Position numbers and translations under genes: made by a program
Notes under the pieces: generated by a model
The model's database searches: none
What the model was told of the DNA's origin: nothing
Seen by the model: only the letters and a program-made list of their open reading frames with translations
Origin: JAUNBN01 sp036645935
Lineage (GTDB): Bacteria; Bacillota; Clostridia; Oscillospirales; Ruminococcaceae
NCBI GenBank assembly: GCA_036645935.1
Contig: JAVXNE010000007.1
Span: 1-64,000 of the forward strand
Reading direction: 5' to 3'
DNA length: 64,000 bases
Shown: in pieces, positions 42,480 through 50,419 of the stretch
How the letters are laid out: each line of letters starts with the position of its first letter
Position numbering within the stretch: position 1 is the stretch's first letter

Positions 42480-43777
42480 ATATCGTGCTGCTGTCAGGCG
42501 GATCAGGAAAAAGACTTTGGCCGCTCTCCAACGACGTGCGATCAAAACAATTTTTGAAACTCTTTAAAAATGATGATGGCGAATATGAGTCTATGGTTCA
42601 GCGCGTCTGCCGCCAGCTTGATGAGGCGTGCAGCGATGCAAATGTCGTCATAGCAACGAGTGAATCCCAACGGGCATCAATAGCCAATCAGCTTGGAGAG
42701 CGCGCGAATGTCTGCGTCGAGCCGGAACGGCGGGACACTTTTGCTGCCGTCATGCTCGCCTGCGCTTACCTGAAATATCAAATGTGCTGCGGTGACGATG
42801 AGGTTGCAGTGATTGCCCCTGTCGACCCCTATACTGACAGCTCTTTTTTTAAACAATTTCAAGCGCTGGAACACGTCGTTTGCACAACGCGCTGTGAGCT
42901 TGCGCTCATCGGGACTTCTCCAACTTATCCTTCTGCAAAATATGGATATATTATACCGAAACGGACTTCTGAAGCAGCAGAATCACTGCAAGTCGCCCAA
43001 TTTAAGGAAAAACCGGACGAGGAAACTGCCGCTCGATATATATCTGAGGGCGGTCTTTGGAACTGCGGCGTATTTGCACTCACCATCGGTCGCGCACTAT
43101 CCTACGCGCGAAAGTATATAGATTTTTCATGTTTTTCCGATATTGTCCACTCGTTTTCCCTTCTTCCTAAAATCAGCTTCGATTTTGAGGTCGTCGAGCG
43201 CGTTGAGGACATTCGTATGGTCGTATACAACGGCCAGTGGAAAGATCTCGGAACATGGAATACCCTCGCCGAGGCGATGGGTGCACAGACATTTGGAAAT
43301 GTGATTGTCGGGAAAGGCTGCGAGGGGACAAGCGTTGTCAACGAGCTCGATATCCCGGTCTTTGTCATGGGGATAAAAGACGCAATTGTGGCGTCGAGCG
43401 CCGACGGAGTTATCGTGTCCGACAAGCGGCAAAGCTCATATATCAAGCCTTATGTTGATGCGCTGGAGGCAAAACCCCAGTACGTAGAGAAAGCATGGGG
43501 GGACTATCACATACTTAATTCCTCTGTTGTAGGCAATACCGGTGCGCTCACACGCTCCCTTCACGTGCGGAAAGGCTGCTCCATTGGCCAGAAGTGCCAC
43601 TCTGAGCGCGAGGAAACTTTAGTCGTCGCGGGTGGCTCTGCCCTGCTCTCCATGAGCGGTGAACGCCTCGTTCTCAATACGGGTGACAGCGTCCGCATAT
43701 CGCGCGGAGTTGCACATGAACTGATTGCGCTCGAAGATCTTGAGCTGATTGAAATACAGTTTCGCGAATGCCAATGA
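42476..43777 (+). CDS. manC: Mannose-1-phosphate guanylyltransferase, cupin-containing
   Basis: The 433-residue protein has the nucleotidyltransferase signature LLSGGSGKRLWPLSNDVRSKQF at its start, FKEKPDEETA near residue 180, and a C-terminal cupin region (about 335-433) with CHSEREETLVVAGGSALLS and GVAHELIALED. It joins GTP and mannose 1-phosphate to GDP-mannose. The cupin may add phosphomannose isomerase activity as in bifunctional type-II enzymes; its His/Glu residues are present. The start is GTG overlapping the previous stop. It ends the operon, before a hairpin terminator. Confidence 0.93.
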   Translation: MNIVLLSGGSGKRLWPLSNDVRSKQFLKLFKNDDGEYESMVQRVCRQLDEACSDANVVIATSESQRASIANQLGERANVCVEPERRDTFAAVMLACAYLKYQMCCGDDEVAVIAPVDPYTDSSFFKQFQALEHVVCTTRCELALIGTSPTYPSAKYGYIIPKRTSEAAESLQVAQFKEKPDEETAARYISEGGLWNCGVFALTIGRALSYARKYIDFSCFSDIVHSFSLLPKISFDFEVVERVEDIRMVVYNGQWKDLGTWNTLAEAMGAQTFGNVIVGKGCEGTSVVNELDIPVFVMGIKDAIVASSADGVIVSDKRQSSYIKPYVDALEAKPQYVEKAWGDYHILNSSVVGNTGALTRSLHVRKGCSIGQKCHSEREETLVVAGGSALLSMSGERLVLNTGDSVRISRGVAHELIALEDLELIEIQFRECQ

Positions 43778-43785
43778 GCTGTTTT

Positions 43786-43815
43786 CAGCTTGTGCCTAAG
43801 CTGCTGTTTTTATTT
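43786..43815 (+). terminator. Terminator of the GDP-fucose operon
   Basis: CAGCTT and AAGCTG arms with a 6-base loop are followed by CTGTTTTTATTTT, nine bases after the manC stop. Confidence 0.7.
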
Positions 43816-44121
43816 TACGTCTTGATTGTTTTGCTGCGTTATTTGTAAAATGCCATGAGGCTGGCGCTAAAGTTCAAATCGTGTGTTCGGTCTCTTTCCG
43901 AAATATATTCTAATTTTACACAGAACAAATTTTTCACGCCGCTCCGAATGGCGGCGCGCTGATTGTTTTGGCTCTCCGCCGACGGGAGAAAGAATCTTGA
44001 CCGCTCTCCGAATGGCGGTTCACTGCCCGTTTCAGCGCACCGTTTATAAAACGCCTAACATTTACCCACGCTTCTCGGAGCGTCCCTTGGTATATTCCAC
44101 GAGACTTTGCAACAATGCAGC
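43816..44121. other. Gene-free stretch with repeated hairpin-like motif
   Basis: No gene was seen. CTCCGAATGGCGG occurs twice (near 43942 and 44008). Between them TCTCC-GCCGAC-GGGAGA can form a hairpin. A related CTTCTCGGAGCG lies near 44070. The stretch may hold a small RNA or remnants. Confidence 0.35.
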
Positions 44122-44169
44122 AAAAAAATATCCCGCGCTGCCCGACAAAATCATGCCGGACGACTCGGG
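44122..44169 (-). terminator. Terminator of the EAL-domain gene
   Basis: On the minus strand CCCGAGTCGTCCGGC can pair imperfectly with GTCGGGCAGCGCGGG, and ATATTTTTTTG follows. It lies about 20 bases after the stop. Confidence 0.6.
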
Positions 44170-44188
44170 ATTTGTTTCTTTTTAACGC

Positions 44189-46708
44189 CTATTTGTCCGG
44201 GACTATCGTACCCACAATGTGTGTAACCCGCTTGCCGCACGACAACAACGGCTCGCATTTGACACGGCACAGCTTGAATCCATCAGCCACGGATACCTCT
44301 GCGCAGCATATCGCTTCAGCACGTTCTGCGCTGTTTGCAGATCTGATGATATTCATGAATTCCTCGCTAAAATGCGCTCGCTTCACATTATCCGCAAACG
44401 ACACGACTGTGCAATCGCAGATAACACGTTCACGCAACTCGTCGCCGATAACGTCACGCACTGTCATTTGATCACGCGCGACGTCATAATCGAAAACCGC
44501 ATATGGTTCATTTGAGGTTTTCATCAGCATTGCGTTGATTTTTGCAGTTGCAGCTAACAGCTCACGCGCCTGCATATGATCTGTTGTGTTTTTAATCGAA
44601 ACGTAAAAAATATACCTGTCTGCACTACACGCAAGCACACGGACGCGAACCCGTAGCCACAGTCTGACGCTTCCGTCCGAACGAAGCCAACAAGTGTCGC
44701 TTTCTGCATCTGCCTTGGTGTCGACCGCACGTCTGATCATGTCAAAAAAGTTTTCACGGCATTCCGGTGCAATTGAGTCGATTATATGTGAGCGATATAC
44801 ATTGTATCTCTCGCGCGTCGTGCAGAGCTCAGTGAAATATCTGTCGTTAACGCGCAACGCCTCTGCTACGCCATTCCAATATTCAAAAATTCCGGCAGCA
44901 TCCGAAATACTGTTGAAAAGCAATGTCGATGGCGCATTGGGGTCCCAAAGTTCATTTGCATCAATGTCGTCACCTGAAAATATTATGCTCTTCGCAGGCT
45001 CTGTCTGTGATGAATTCAGCAGCTTTTCAAATTCATCAAGAGGCAACGGCTGCGAATACAGATAACCCTGCACAAACTCACAACCTATGCTTTTTAAGTA
45101 ATCTGCTTGGTTTTGAGTTTCAACGCCTTCGGCAATAACCGGAATTCCCAGCCATTTTGCCATTCGCACAACCGAACTTAGAATGCTACCTCCCCTCCCT
45201 GTGTAGTCTCGTCCGGAAAGGAATTTCATGTCAAGCTTCAGAATATCGACCGGCACATCTTTCAGCGTGTTAAGCGACGAGTATCCGCTTCCAAAATCGT
45301 CCATCTCAATGGTGAAACCGTGCGATTTGAGTTTTTTCACCATTTCTATCAGCTGATCCGGGTTTTCGATGTACGCGCTTTCCGTTATCTCGAGACGAAA
45401 CATCGAAGCCGGCAATTGATATTCTTCAATGAGCCTGATTAACACCTCGCACAGCTCCGGGTTATAGATATCCACACGCGAGACGTTGACCGATACCGAT
45501 ATCGGGACCAAATTGTTCCCATCGCGCATCCAGCCCGCAAGCCAGCGGCAGGCAAGTGTCCATATATACTCGTCCAACTTGGAGATATAGCCGTTTTTCT
45601 CGAATATCGGTATGAATATCGATGGAGATATCATGCCACGCGTGGGATGTTGCCAGCGAGCCAGAGCCTCCGCCCCAACAATGGCACCGCTCACGTGGTT
45701 AAAGATCGGCTGCATATATATGTCAAATTCCCCGCGTTCCAGCGACAGTGACATATCGTTGACAATTTGCTGCTCTTCGATTATCGAGTTGCGCAGTTTG
45801 TCGTCATATTCCGCATAACGGAGTATGTAATTGCCCTTAACCGTGTACAGTGCAAGCAACGCGCGATCACACATGAGATCAACCGGCAGTTTCGGATCTT
45901 CAATGACATAAAATCCGAAATATGGAATGACCTCATAGGCGATGTCAAGTGAATGCACACGTTCAATAAAATATCGCGTCAATTGAGCAAAGTCGATTCC
46001 ATCGCAGGGAAAACACGCGGCAAAATGATCGGATTCAAGCCGAGTGTATGTTCCTTTCCCTGAAAACAGTTCTTTATATATACTCGCAAAATGGCAGATA
46101 ATCTCGTCGCCTACAGCAAAGCCCAACATGTCGTTTATAACCTTGAACCTCGAGATATCCGTACGCATTATCGCATACCGCTGCTTCGTATCCTCATCAA
46201 GCATTTTGCGCGTTTTTAAATAAAATGTGCGCTTGTTGCATATCCCCGTGAGCTCGTCATATTCGGCACGACGACGAAGTTCCTCCATCGCCTCCTTGAG
46301 CTGAGAAATGTCGGTTATAACACAATTTATGTGAGCGCCGCCGCTGTTGTCGGTGAACTGTCTGCCGGAATCAAGCACCCATATCCGTTGGCCATCTGCT
46401 TGAACCATGCGGTATTCACATTTATATTGCTTTTTTTCCGCAAGCTCCAATCGCATCTGCTGAGAGACGCGAACGACGTCCTCCTGCGCGATTACGCCAT
46501 TCATTGTACCGTTGCAGAATTCAAAAAATCCCGCACGCGTATATCCCAGTAACTCACAAAGATTGTCATTAAAGTAAGATAGGGTTCGAGGCCCGTCGTC
46601 ACATGTGACAGCAAGCCCCGCACCCATAGTTGTTGTTATCGTCTCAACTAACTCTGATTGCTGAAGTAATGTCGGCGCGCATTCTGTGTGTTTGTGACAG
46701 TCGTTCAC
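44189..46708 (-). CDS. PAS-(degenerate GGDEF)-EAL-PAS cyclic-di-GMP phosphodiesterase
   Basis: The 839-residue cytoplasmic protein has an N-terminal PAS domain (about 20-135), a GGDEF-type domain (145-300), an EAL domain (310-565) and two further PAS-like regions (590-715, 720-839). The GGDEF signature is replaced (RLESDHF), so cyclase activity is not expected. The EAL domain keeps its catalytic residues: EALARWQHP, SVNVSRVD, EITESAYIE, MDDFGSGYSS, LKLDMKF and AEGVETQNQ. It should hydrolyse cyclic di-GMP. Start is GTG behind GGGAGGG. PAS modules after the EAL are less common. The sensed signal is unknown. Confidence 0.92.
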   Translation of the reverse strand: MNDCHKHTECAPTLLQQSELVETITTTMGAGLAVTCDDGPRTLSYFNDNLCELLGYTRAGFFEFCNGTMNGVIAQEDVVRVSQQMRLELAEKKQYKCEYRMVQADGQRIWVLDSGRQFTDNSGGAHINCVITDISQLKEAMEELRRRAEYDELTGICNKRTFYLKTRKMLDEDTKQRYAIMRTDISRFKVINDMLGFAVGDEIICHFASIYKELFSGKGTYTRLESDHFAACFPCDGIDFAQLTRYFIERVHSLDIAYEVIPYFGFYVIEDPKLPVDLMCDRALLALYTVKGNYILRYAEYDDKLRNSIIEEQQIVNDMSLSLERGEFDIYMQPIFNHVSGAIVGAEALARWQHPTRGMISPSIFIPIFEKNGYISKLDEYIWTLACRWLAGWMRDGNNLVPISVSVNVSRVDIYNPELCEVLIRLIEEYQLPASMFRLEITESAYIENPDQLIEMVKKLKSHGFTIEMDDFGSGYSSLNTLKDVPVDILKLDMKFLSGRDYTGRGGSILSSVVRMAKWLGIPVIAEGVETQNQADYLKSIGCEFVQGYLYSQPLPLDEFEKLLNSSQTEPAKSIIFSGDDIDANELWDPNAPSTLLFNSISDAAGIFEYWNGVAEALRVNDRYFTELCTTRERYNVYRSHIIDSIAPECRENFFDMIRRAVDTKADAESDTCWLRSDGSVRLWLRVRVRVLACSADRYIFYVSIKNTTDHMQARELLAATAKINAMLMKTSNEPYAVFDYDVARDQMTVRDVIGDELRERVICDCTVVSFADNVKRAHFSEEFMNIIRSANSAERAEAICCAEVSVADGFKLCRVKCEPLLSCGKRVTHIVGTIVPDK

Positions 46709-46757
46709 CGAATCCCTCCCAAATACACGGGTAATGTAAAAATTGAGTATGGCTAAT

Positions 46758-46766
46758 ATTATAGCA
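46758..46766 (-). promoter_or_regulatory. Extended -10 promoter of the EAL-domain gene
   Basis: On the minus strand TGC-TATAAT (46766-46758) is a perfect extended -10 about 50 bases before the start; no good -35 is visible. Confidence 0.5.
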
Positions 46767-47091
46767 TATAAAATAACAATTTAGCACTCGTCTGCTGATT
46801 TTGTCAGTTTTACTGCAATATTGTCATTTTAGCTAATTATTCCTCTCAGTTTTGTGCGTCACACATTCCATGTCAAGAGTTTTAAAGCCGATCGCATCGC
46901 ATATTTGTTGTATGTTAACCTCAATTGACACATTCTTATGTATGACAAACTTCACTTGTCACTTGCAATGCATAATTAAAGCTTAATAGCACTTTGCGCA
47001 CGGCGGTATTACATTCAAGCGCTCCAATTCAGTCGGAACGCGCAAACGCAATGTTGCAGCATTCGGTGAACCCCGATTAGCGGCCTGTATA
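46767..47091. other. AT-rich gene-free stretch before the minisatellite
   Basis: No coding frame, hairpin or repeat of note was found in this stretch apart from a short stub CCTGTATA at 47084-47091, which looks like a broken first unit of the array that follows. Confidence 0.4.
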
Positions 47092-47355
47092 CCTGTGGGT
47101 CTCTTATGCCTGTGGGTCTCTTATGCCTGTGGGTCTCTATGCCTGTGGGTCTCTTATGCCTGTGGGTCTCCATGCCTGTAGGTCTCTATGCCTGTGGGTC
47201 TCTATGCCTGTGGGTCTCTATGCCTGTGGGTCTCTTATGCCTGTGGGTCTCTTATGCCTGTGGGTCTCTTATGCCTGTGGGTCTCTTATGCCTGTGGGTC
47301 TCCATGCCTGTGGGTCTCCATGCCTGTGGGTCTCCATGCCTGTGGGTCTCTTATG
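47092..47355 (+). repeat. Minisatellite of 16 units, 16 or 17 bp, in three variants
   Basis: Sixteen head-to-tail units begin CCTGTGGGTCTC and end TTATG (17 bp, eight units), TATG (16 bp, five units minus one variant set below) or CATG (16 bp). In order the endings are TTATG, TTATG, TATG, TTATG, CATG, TATG, TATG, TATG, TTATG four times, CATG three times, TTATG. That makes eight 17-mers, four TATG and four CATG units. One unit carries CCTGTAGG. A truncated unit CCTGTAATTC follows. Mixed unit lengths break every reading frame, so it is not coding. There are no unique spacers, so it is not CRISPR. Confidence 0.95.
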
Positions 47356-47530
47356 CCTGTAATTCAAAAATGAAAATCTTTTGGGCACGCATCGCTCAAA
47401 AAATTTGCACGGAACAAAGCGAAAAACGTCTGCCAGCAATGATTCGGTCATGTTTTGATCATTAAAAAACTTCCAATTATCACATACTGAAGGCCAAATC
47501 TTTTTGCCGCCTTTTTGCACTGCCAAATTA

Positions 47531-47579
47531 AAATGGTTGCCTGTCTTTGCAGTTTAACAAATATGACAGGCAACCATTT
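47531..47579 (-). terminator. Long inverted repeat downstream of the DUF1492-type gene
   Basis: AAATGGTTGCCTGTC and GACAGGCAACCATTT form a perfect 15-bp stem with a 19-base loop. On the minus strand the stem runs into TTTTAATTTGG, so it can act as a terminator about 65 bases after the gene at 47647. The long loop and stem are also compatible with a small structured RNA or a remnant element. Confidence 0.55.
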
Positions 47580-47646
47580 AATTGTGCGGAAAAATCTTGC
47601 TGGACAGTTTAGTGCATTTTGAATAATGCAACAGCTGAATGTTTAG

Positions 47647-48084
47647 CTAAAAGGTTTTTTGCTGCTCTTTTTTTGTTCTCTCACCTTTATTAACCTCCCG
47701 CAGATAGCTGTTATGTATTCGCCGTGGCACATGTTCACCCGAGAGACCCAGCTCAAATGAAACCGCAAGCCAGCTTTTTCCTCTCACGTAACGCTCGAAA
47801 AATATCTGTCTTGTCTCGCTGTCACCGATGTCATTGATGACACTTTGCAGCCTCAGCAGCTCACATATTGCTCTTCGTATGTTTTGGGATATCATCTCGC
47901 TGAGGTATGCAATCTCGCATCCGCACGTCCCAGTTCTGTCGGATACGCCAACTCCGCCCTGCACGCTTTCCTGCCTTTGCTTGCCATAGGATGCATAGCT
48001 TTTGAGCGCAATCAATCGTCGACGATCTAACGCGATTTCCCGCTTTAGATAACGCAGCTGCGATAGTTCTCTTACCGTTATCAT
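47647..48084 (-). CDS. DUF1492-type phage regulator, sigma-region-4-like
   Basis: The 145-residue protein matches, by recalled pattern, the DUF1492/ArpU-like regulators of Clostridia prophages. It starts ITVRELSQLRYLKREIALD, and a coiled helical middle contains DRTGTCGCEIAYLSEMI and ICELLRLQSVINDI. It ends in a sigma-70-region-4-like helix-turn-helix (FERYVRGKSWLAVSFELGLSGE). Such proteins drive late or induced phage genes. No phage genes surround it, so it is a remnant or domesticated. Its promoter is near consensus with a LexA box just after the -10, predicting induction by DNA damage. Confidence 0.8.
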   Translation of the reverse strand: MITVRELSQLRYLKREIALDRRRLIALKSYASYGKQRQESVQGGVGVSDRTGTCGCEIAYLSEMISQNIRRAICELLRLQSVINDIGDSETRQIFFERYVRGKSWLAVSFELGLSGEHVPRRIHNSYLREVNKGERTKKEQQKTF

Positions 48085-48116
48085 GCTTTTTTCCTTTCCT
48101 TTTCTCTTCTCGTCTT

Positions 48117-48130
48117 AGAACATTTGTTCT
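48117..48130. promoter_or_regulatory. LexA (DinR) SOS box
   Basis: AGAACATTTGTTCT is a perfect palindrome containing GAAC-ATTT-GTTC, the Gram-positive LexA consensus GAAC-N4-GTTC. It begins eight bases after the -10 of the promoter at 48139-48167, covering the expected transcription start, which is a typical repression position. Confidence 0.75.
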
Positions 48131-48138
48131 TATATGGA

Positions 48139-48167
48139 ATTATATTCCTTTTCGCTCACAAGGTCAA
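48139..48167 (-). promoter_or_regulatory. Promoter of the DUF1492-type gene
   Basis: On the minus strand TTGACC (48167-48162), 17 bases and a perfect TATAAT (48144-48139) are present. The leader contains the LexA box and a purine-rich ribosome site (GGAAAGGAAA). Confidence 0.75.
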
Positions 48168-48370
48168 GTTGAATTGCGTCAAAAACTCCGACTGTACGAT
48201 TGTACGGACAAATTCAAAAAACTTCCGGATCCGCAATATCCTCCGGATGCCACAAGTGAATAGGAATTAAAATATTTCGCAGCACAATCATGCTCTGATG
48301 ATCGCACCCACCGCCGCTTTTGTGTTTCTGGAGTTCTGTCACATCTTAGTTTGTTTTGAGCGTTCAAATC

Positions 48371-48412
48371 AAAAAACAGCCGCCGCGTATATCGAAAAAC
48401 GCGGCAACTGTT
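48371..48412 (-). terminator. Terminator at the end of the surface-glycan/614-residue gene unit
   Basis: On the minus strand AACAGTTGCCGCG and CGCGGCGGCTGTT pair except for two central bases, then TTTTGATTT follows. It lies about 70 bases after the stop at 48479. Confidence 0.8.
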
Positions 48413-48478
48413 TGTAAAATAAACACATCTCGAACAGGCCATAATCGAATGACCAGTTTCACTCACAAAGTCTGTAAT

Positions 48479-50323
48479 TCACGCGGCGGCAACTTCCCCT
48501 GCTGTCGATTCCGGTGATGCTGTGGGAGGCGCATTTTGAGCAGGTGCAGCCTCTTCCGGCTTTGGAACTTCCGTAGCTGTCTGCTGCGGCGGTGCAGTTC
48601 CTGCGGCTCTGCTGACAATCAGAAGCGAATTTGCCTCTATTATACCGTTAACCGGTTTTGGGGTGCCCATTCCGAGCTTGATCGTATCTCCAACAGAGAG
48701 AATTGCAGCCTGTGGGCTCGAGCTCACATTTATCGAATAGTAGTTTTCATCATTCTCAAGTTTAATGTAGAAGAATGTGTTTCCGCTCAGTACCGCCGAG
48801 CGCATATCCTCCACGACGCCCATGAGGTCGTTTTTCGCGTCGACTTCAAGTTGTCCGCTGTCGAGATTGTTGGTGCGCAGCAACTTGATATAGGTGTCCT
48901 CGCACTCTTCAACCGACGTCCCTGTTGCGACAATCTGATACTGTGCAACGTTGACCATCGCATACATCTTGACGAGTCCCGCGTTGTCCTTGAGCGAGAG
49001 GAAATAGGTCGGCTCGCTGCCAATATTGAGCAGCAGCGGGAACGTCGCCTTATATCCCAGATGCTGAACAACGCCCTCGGCGGATGCCATTGCCGAGTAT
49101 TCCGTCGCACCAGATATATGGTACTGCTTTGTTTCCTTTGTGCGCTGGTTGGAGAGGATGAATCCCGTGTTGGACTGATCCGTTCCAACCGAGGTGATTC
49201 CGGTGTACATATAGACGTCGTCGTTCATCGCGATGTAGTTGTACCCTGCGGTGGTGACGGTCACGCCCTTTTGTCCGAGCACCGAGTTCAGCCAGCCGTT
49301 GATAAACAGGCCGTGGTAGTCATACTGCTGGATGATGAGATCAGCAGAGTAGACGCGGTCAACCCATTGCGGCACAGTCTCATAGTATTCGCTCTCTCCG
49401 GTTATCGCATTCACGAGCACCGCACCGAGAATATCGTCGCCGCCAAACAAGCCAATGCGCTTGATAAGCCTTGGGCAGACCCAAAACGGTGTGCCGTCAT
49501 CGTTAATTTCAAAGGTCGGCGTCGCAAACATCATCGTAGGATAGCGAAAACGTATGTGGCGTGAGAGGTTGCGTGAAAAGTGCTCGGTCGTCGTGTATTT
49601 CATGCCCTCTTCCAGCCGAACGACCTCAGCCTTCTGGGTGACCATATCGACGAGAATATATGCCGGCAGACCCTTGCTGCGGTTATTGATCCATTTTATC
49701 AAATCGCCGTATTCAAGCGGGGTTACGCGAACGGGGCGCTGCTGATAGTTGACCTGCGAATAGTCATCCGCAACTTCAAACTGCGACACCATGTCCGAAA
49801 GTTCTCCCAGTTTGCGGTCTCCGAGCCGCTCGGCACTGTCGCGGTCGAGCATCGGTATCTGGTCGAATGAAATTTCCTTGACATCCTCGGTGAAATCGCC
49901 CATCTCAACGGTGAGCAAGTCGCGGTAAGATCTCGCGCGGATTATGACGCCTGAGAGAAATGTACCAACGACAATTATCACGAGAAACAGTGCGCATACC
50001 GCCAGCGGGATTTTGCAGTGGTCACGCACCGACGTGAAGAACTCGTCCTGACCGCGCAGCTTCCATATCCCCGAGGTGATTATCGCCGTCACGCAATAAA
50101 CTCCCGCAAGAATGAAAAAGAAGAAATAGAACTCGCGTGATTTCAAGTTTATTGCGGGCAGCTCAATGTAGAAATAGACAAGACCGACAACCGCTGTCAC
50201 AAGCATGTTGATCAAAGTCTTTTTGAACTTTCCTTTAGGCTCAAAAACCTCTATCGGTTTAGACGATTGGGGCTGTTTGGACTTTTCGTCGAATTTTGCC
50301 TTAATGTTGTCAAAAAATCCCAT
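48479..50323 (-). CDS. Conserved-looking membrane protein of unknown function
   Basis: The 614-residue protein has a short charged N terminus and three membrane helices within the first about 130 residues (LINMLVTAVVGLVYF, FYFFFFILAGVYCVTAI, IPLAVCALFLVIIVVGTF). A large outward soluble domain (about 135-560) rich in beta-type sequence follows, then a Pro/Ala/Glu-rich tail. No catalytic motif was found. The repeated use of predicted strand-turn blocks (SDMVSQFEVADDYS, YAMVNVAQYQIVATG) hints at a scaffold or sensor. A separate near-consensus promoter lies just upstream, so it need not depend on the glycan operon. Confidence 0.8.
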   Translation of the reverse strand: MGFFDNIKAKFDEKSKQPQSSKPIEVFEPKGKFKKTLINMLVTAVVGLVYFYIELPAINLKSREFYFFFFILAGVYCVTAIITSGIWKLRGQDEFFTSVRDHCKIPLAVCALFLVIIVVGTFLSGVIIRARSYRDLLTVEMGDFTEDVKEISFDQIPMLDRDSAERLGDRKLGELSDMVSQFEVADDYSQVNYQQRPVRVTPLEYGDLIKWINNRSKGLPAYILVDMVTQKAEVVRLEEGMKYTTTEHFSRNLSRHIRFRYPTMMFATPTFEINDDGTPFWVCPRLIKRIGLFGGDDILGAVLVNAITGESEYYETVPQWVDRVYSADLIIQQYDYHGLFINGWLNSVLGQKGVTVTTAGYNYIAMNDDVYMYTGITSVGTDQSNTGFILSNQRTKETKQYHISGATEYSAMASAEGVVQHLGYKATFPLLLNIGSEPTYFLSLKDNAGLVKMYAMVNVAQYQIVATGTSVEECEDTYIKLLRTNNLDSGQLEVDAKNDLMGVVEDMRSAVLSGNTFFYIKLENDENYYSINVSSSPQAAILSVGDTIKLGMGTPKPVNGIIEANSLLIVSRAAGTAPPQQTATEVPKPEEAAPAQNAPPTASPESTAGEVAAA

Positions 50324-50358
50324 TATATACTCCTTTAGTATTCGGAAGAAACAGGCTT

Positions 50359-50387
50359 ATTATATACCTTTATTTGCTGTTATACAA
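50359..50387 (-). promoter_or_regulatory. Promoter of the 614-residue membrane protein gene
   Basis: On the minus strand TTGTAT (50387-50382), 17 bases and a perfect TATAAT (50364-50359) precede an AAAGGAG ribosome site and the ATG at 50323. Confidence 0.7.
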
Positions 50388-50419
50388 TTAACGGAATATT
50401 AAACTTTCTCTGTTCCCGA

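Noticed and set aside
47092..47355. CRISPR array
   Set aside because: Units are directly adjacent without unique spacers, and no cas gene is in the window.
47106..47465. Frames reading MPVGLLCLW-type repeats through the 16/17-bp array
   Set aside because: Mixed unit length makes all three frames open by repetition only; there is no ribosome site and the peptides are artefacts of the repeat.
48536..49564. 342-codon plus-strand frame
   Set aside because: It lies antisense to the 614-residue membrane protein, has Arg/His/Cys-rich composition typical of reversed coding DNA and no ribosome site.
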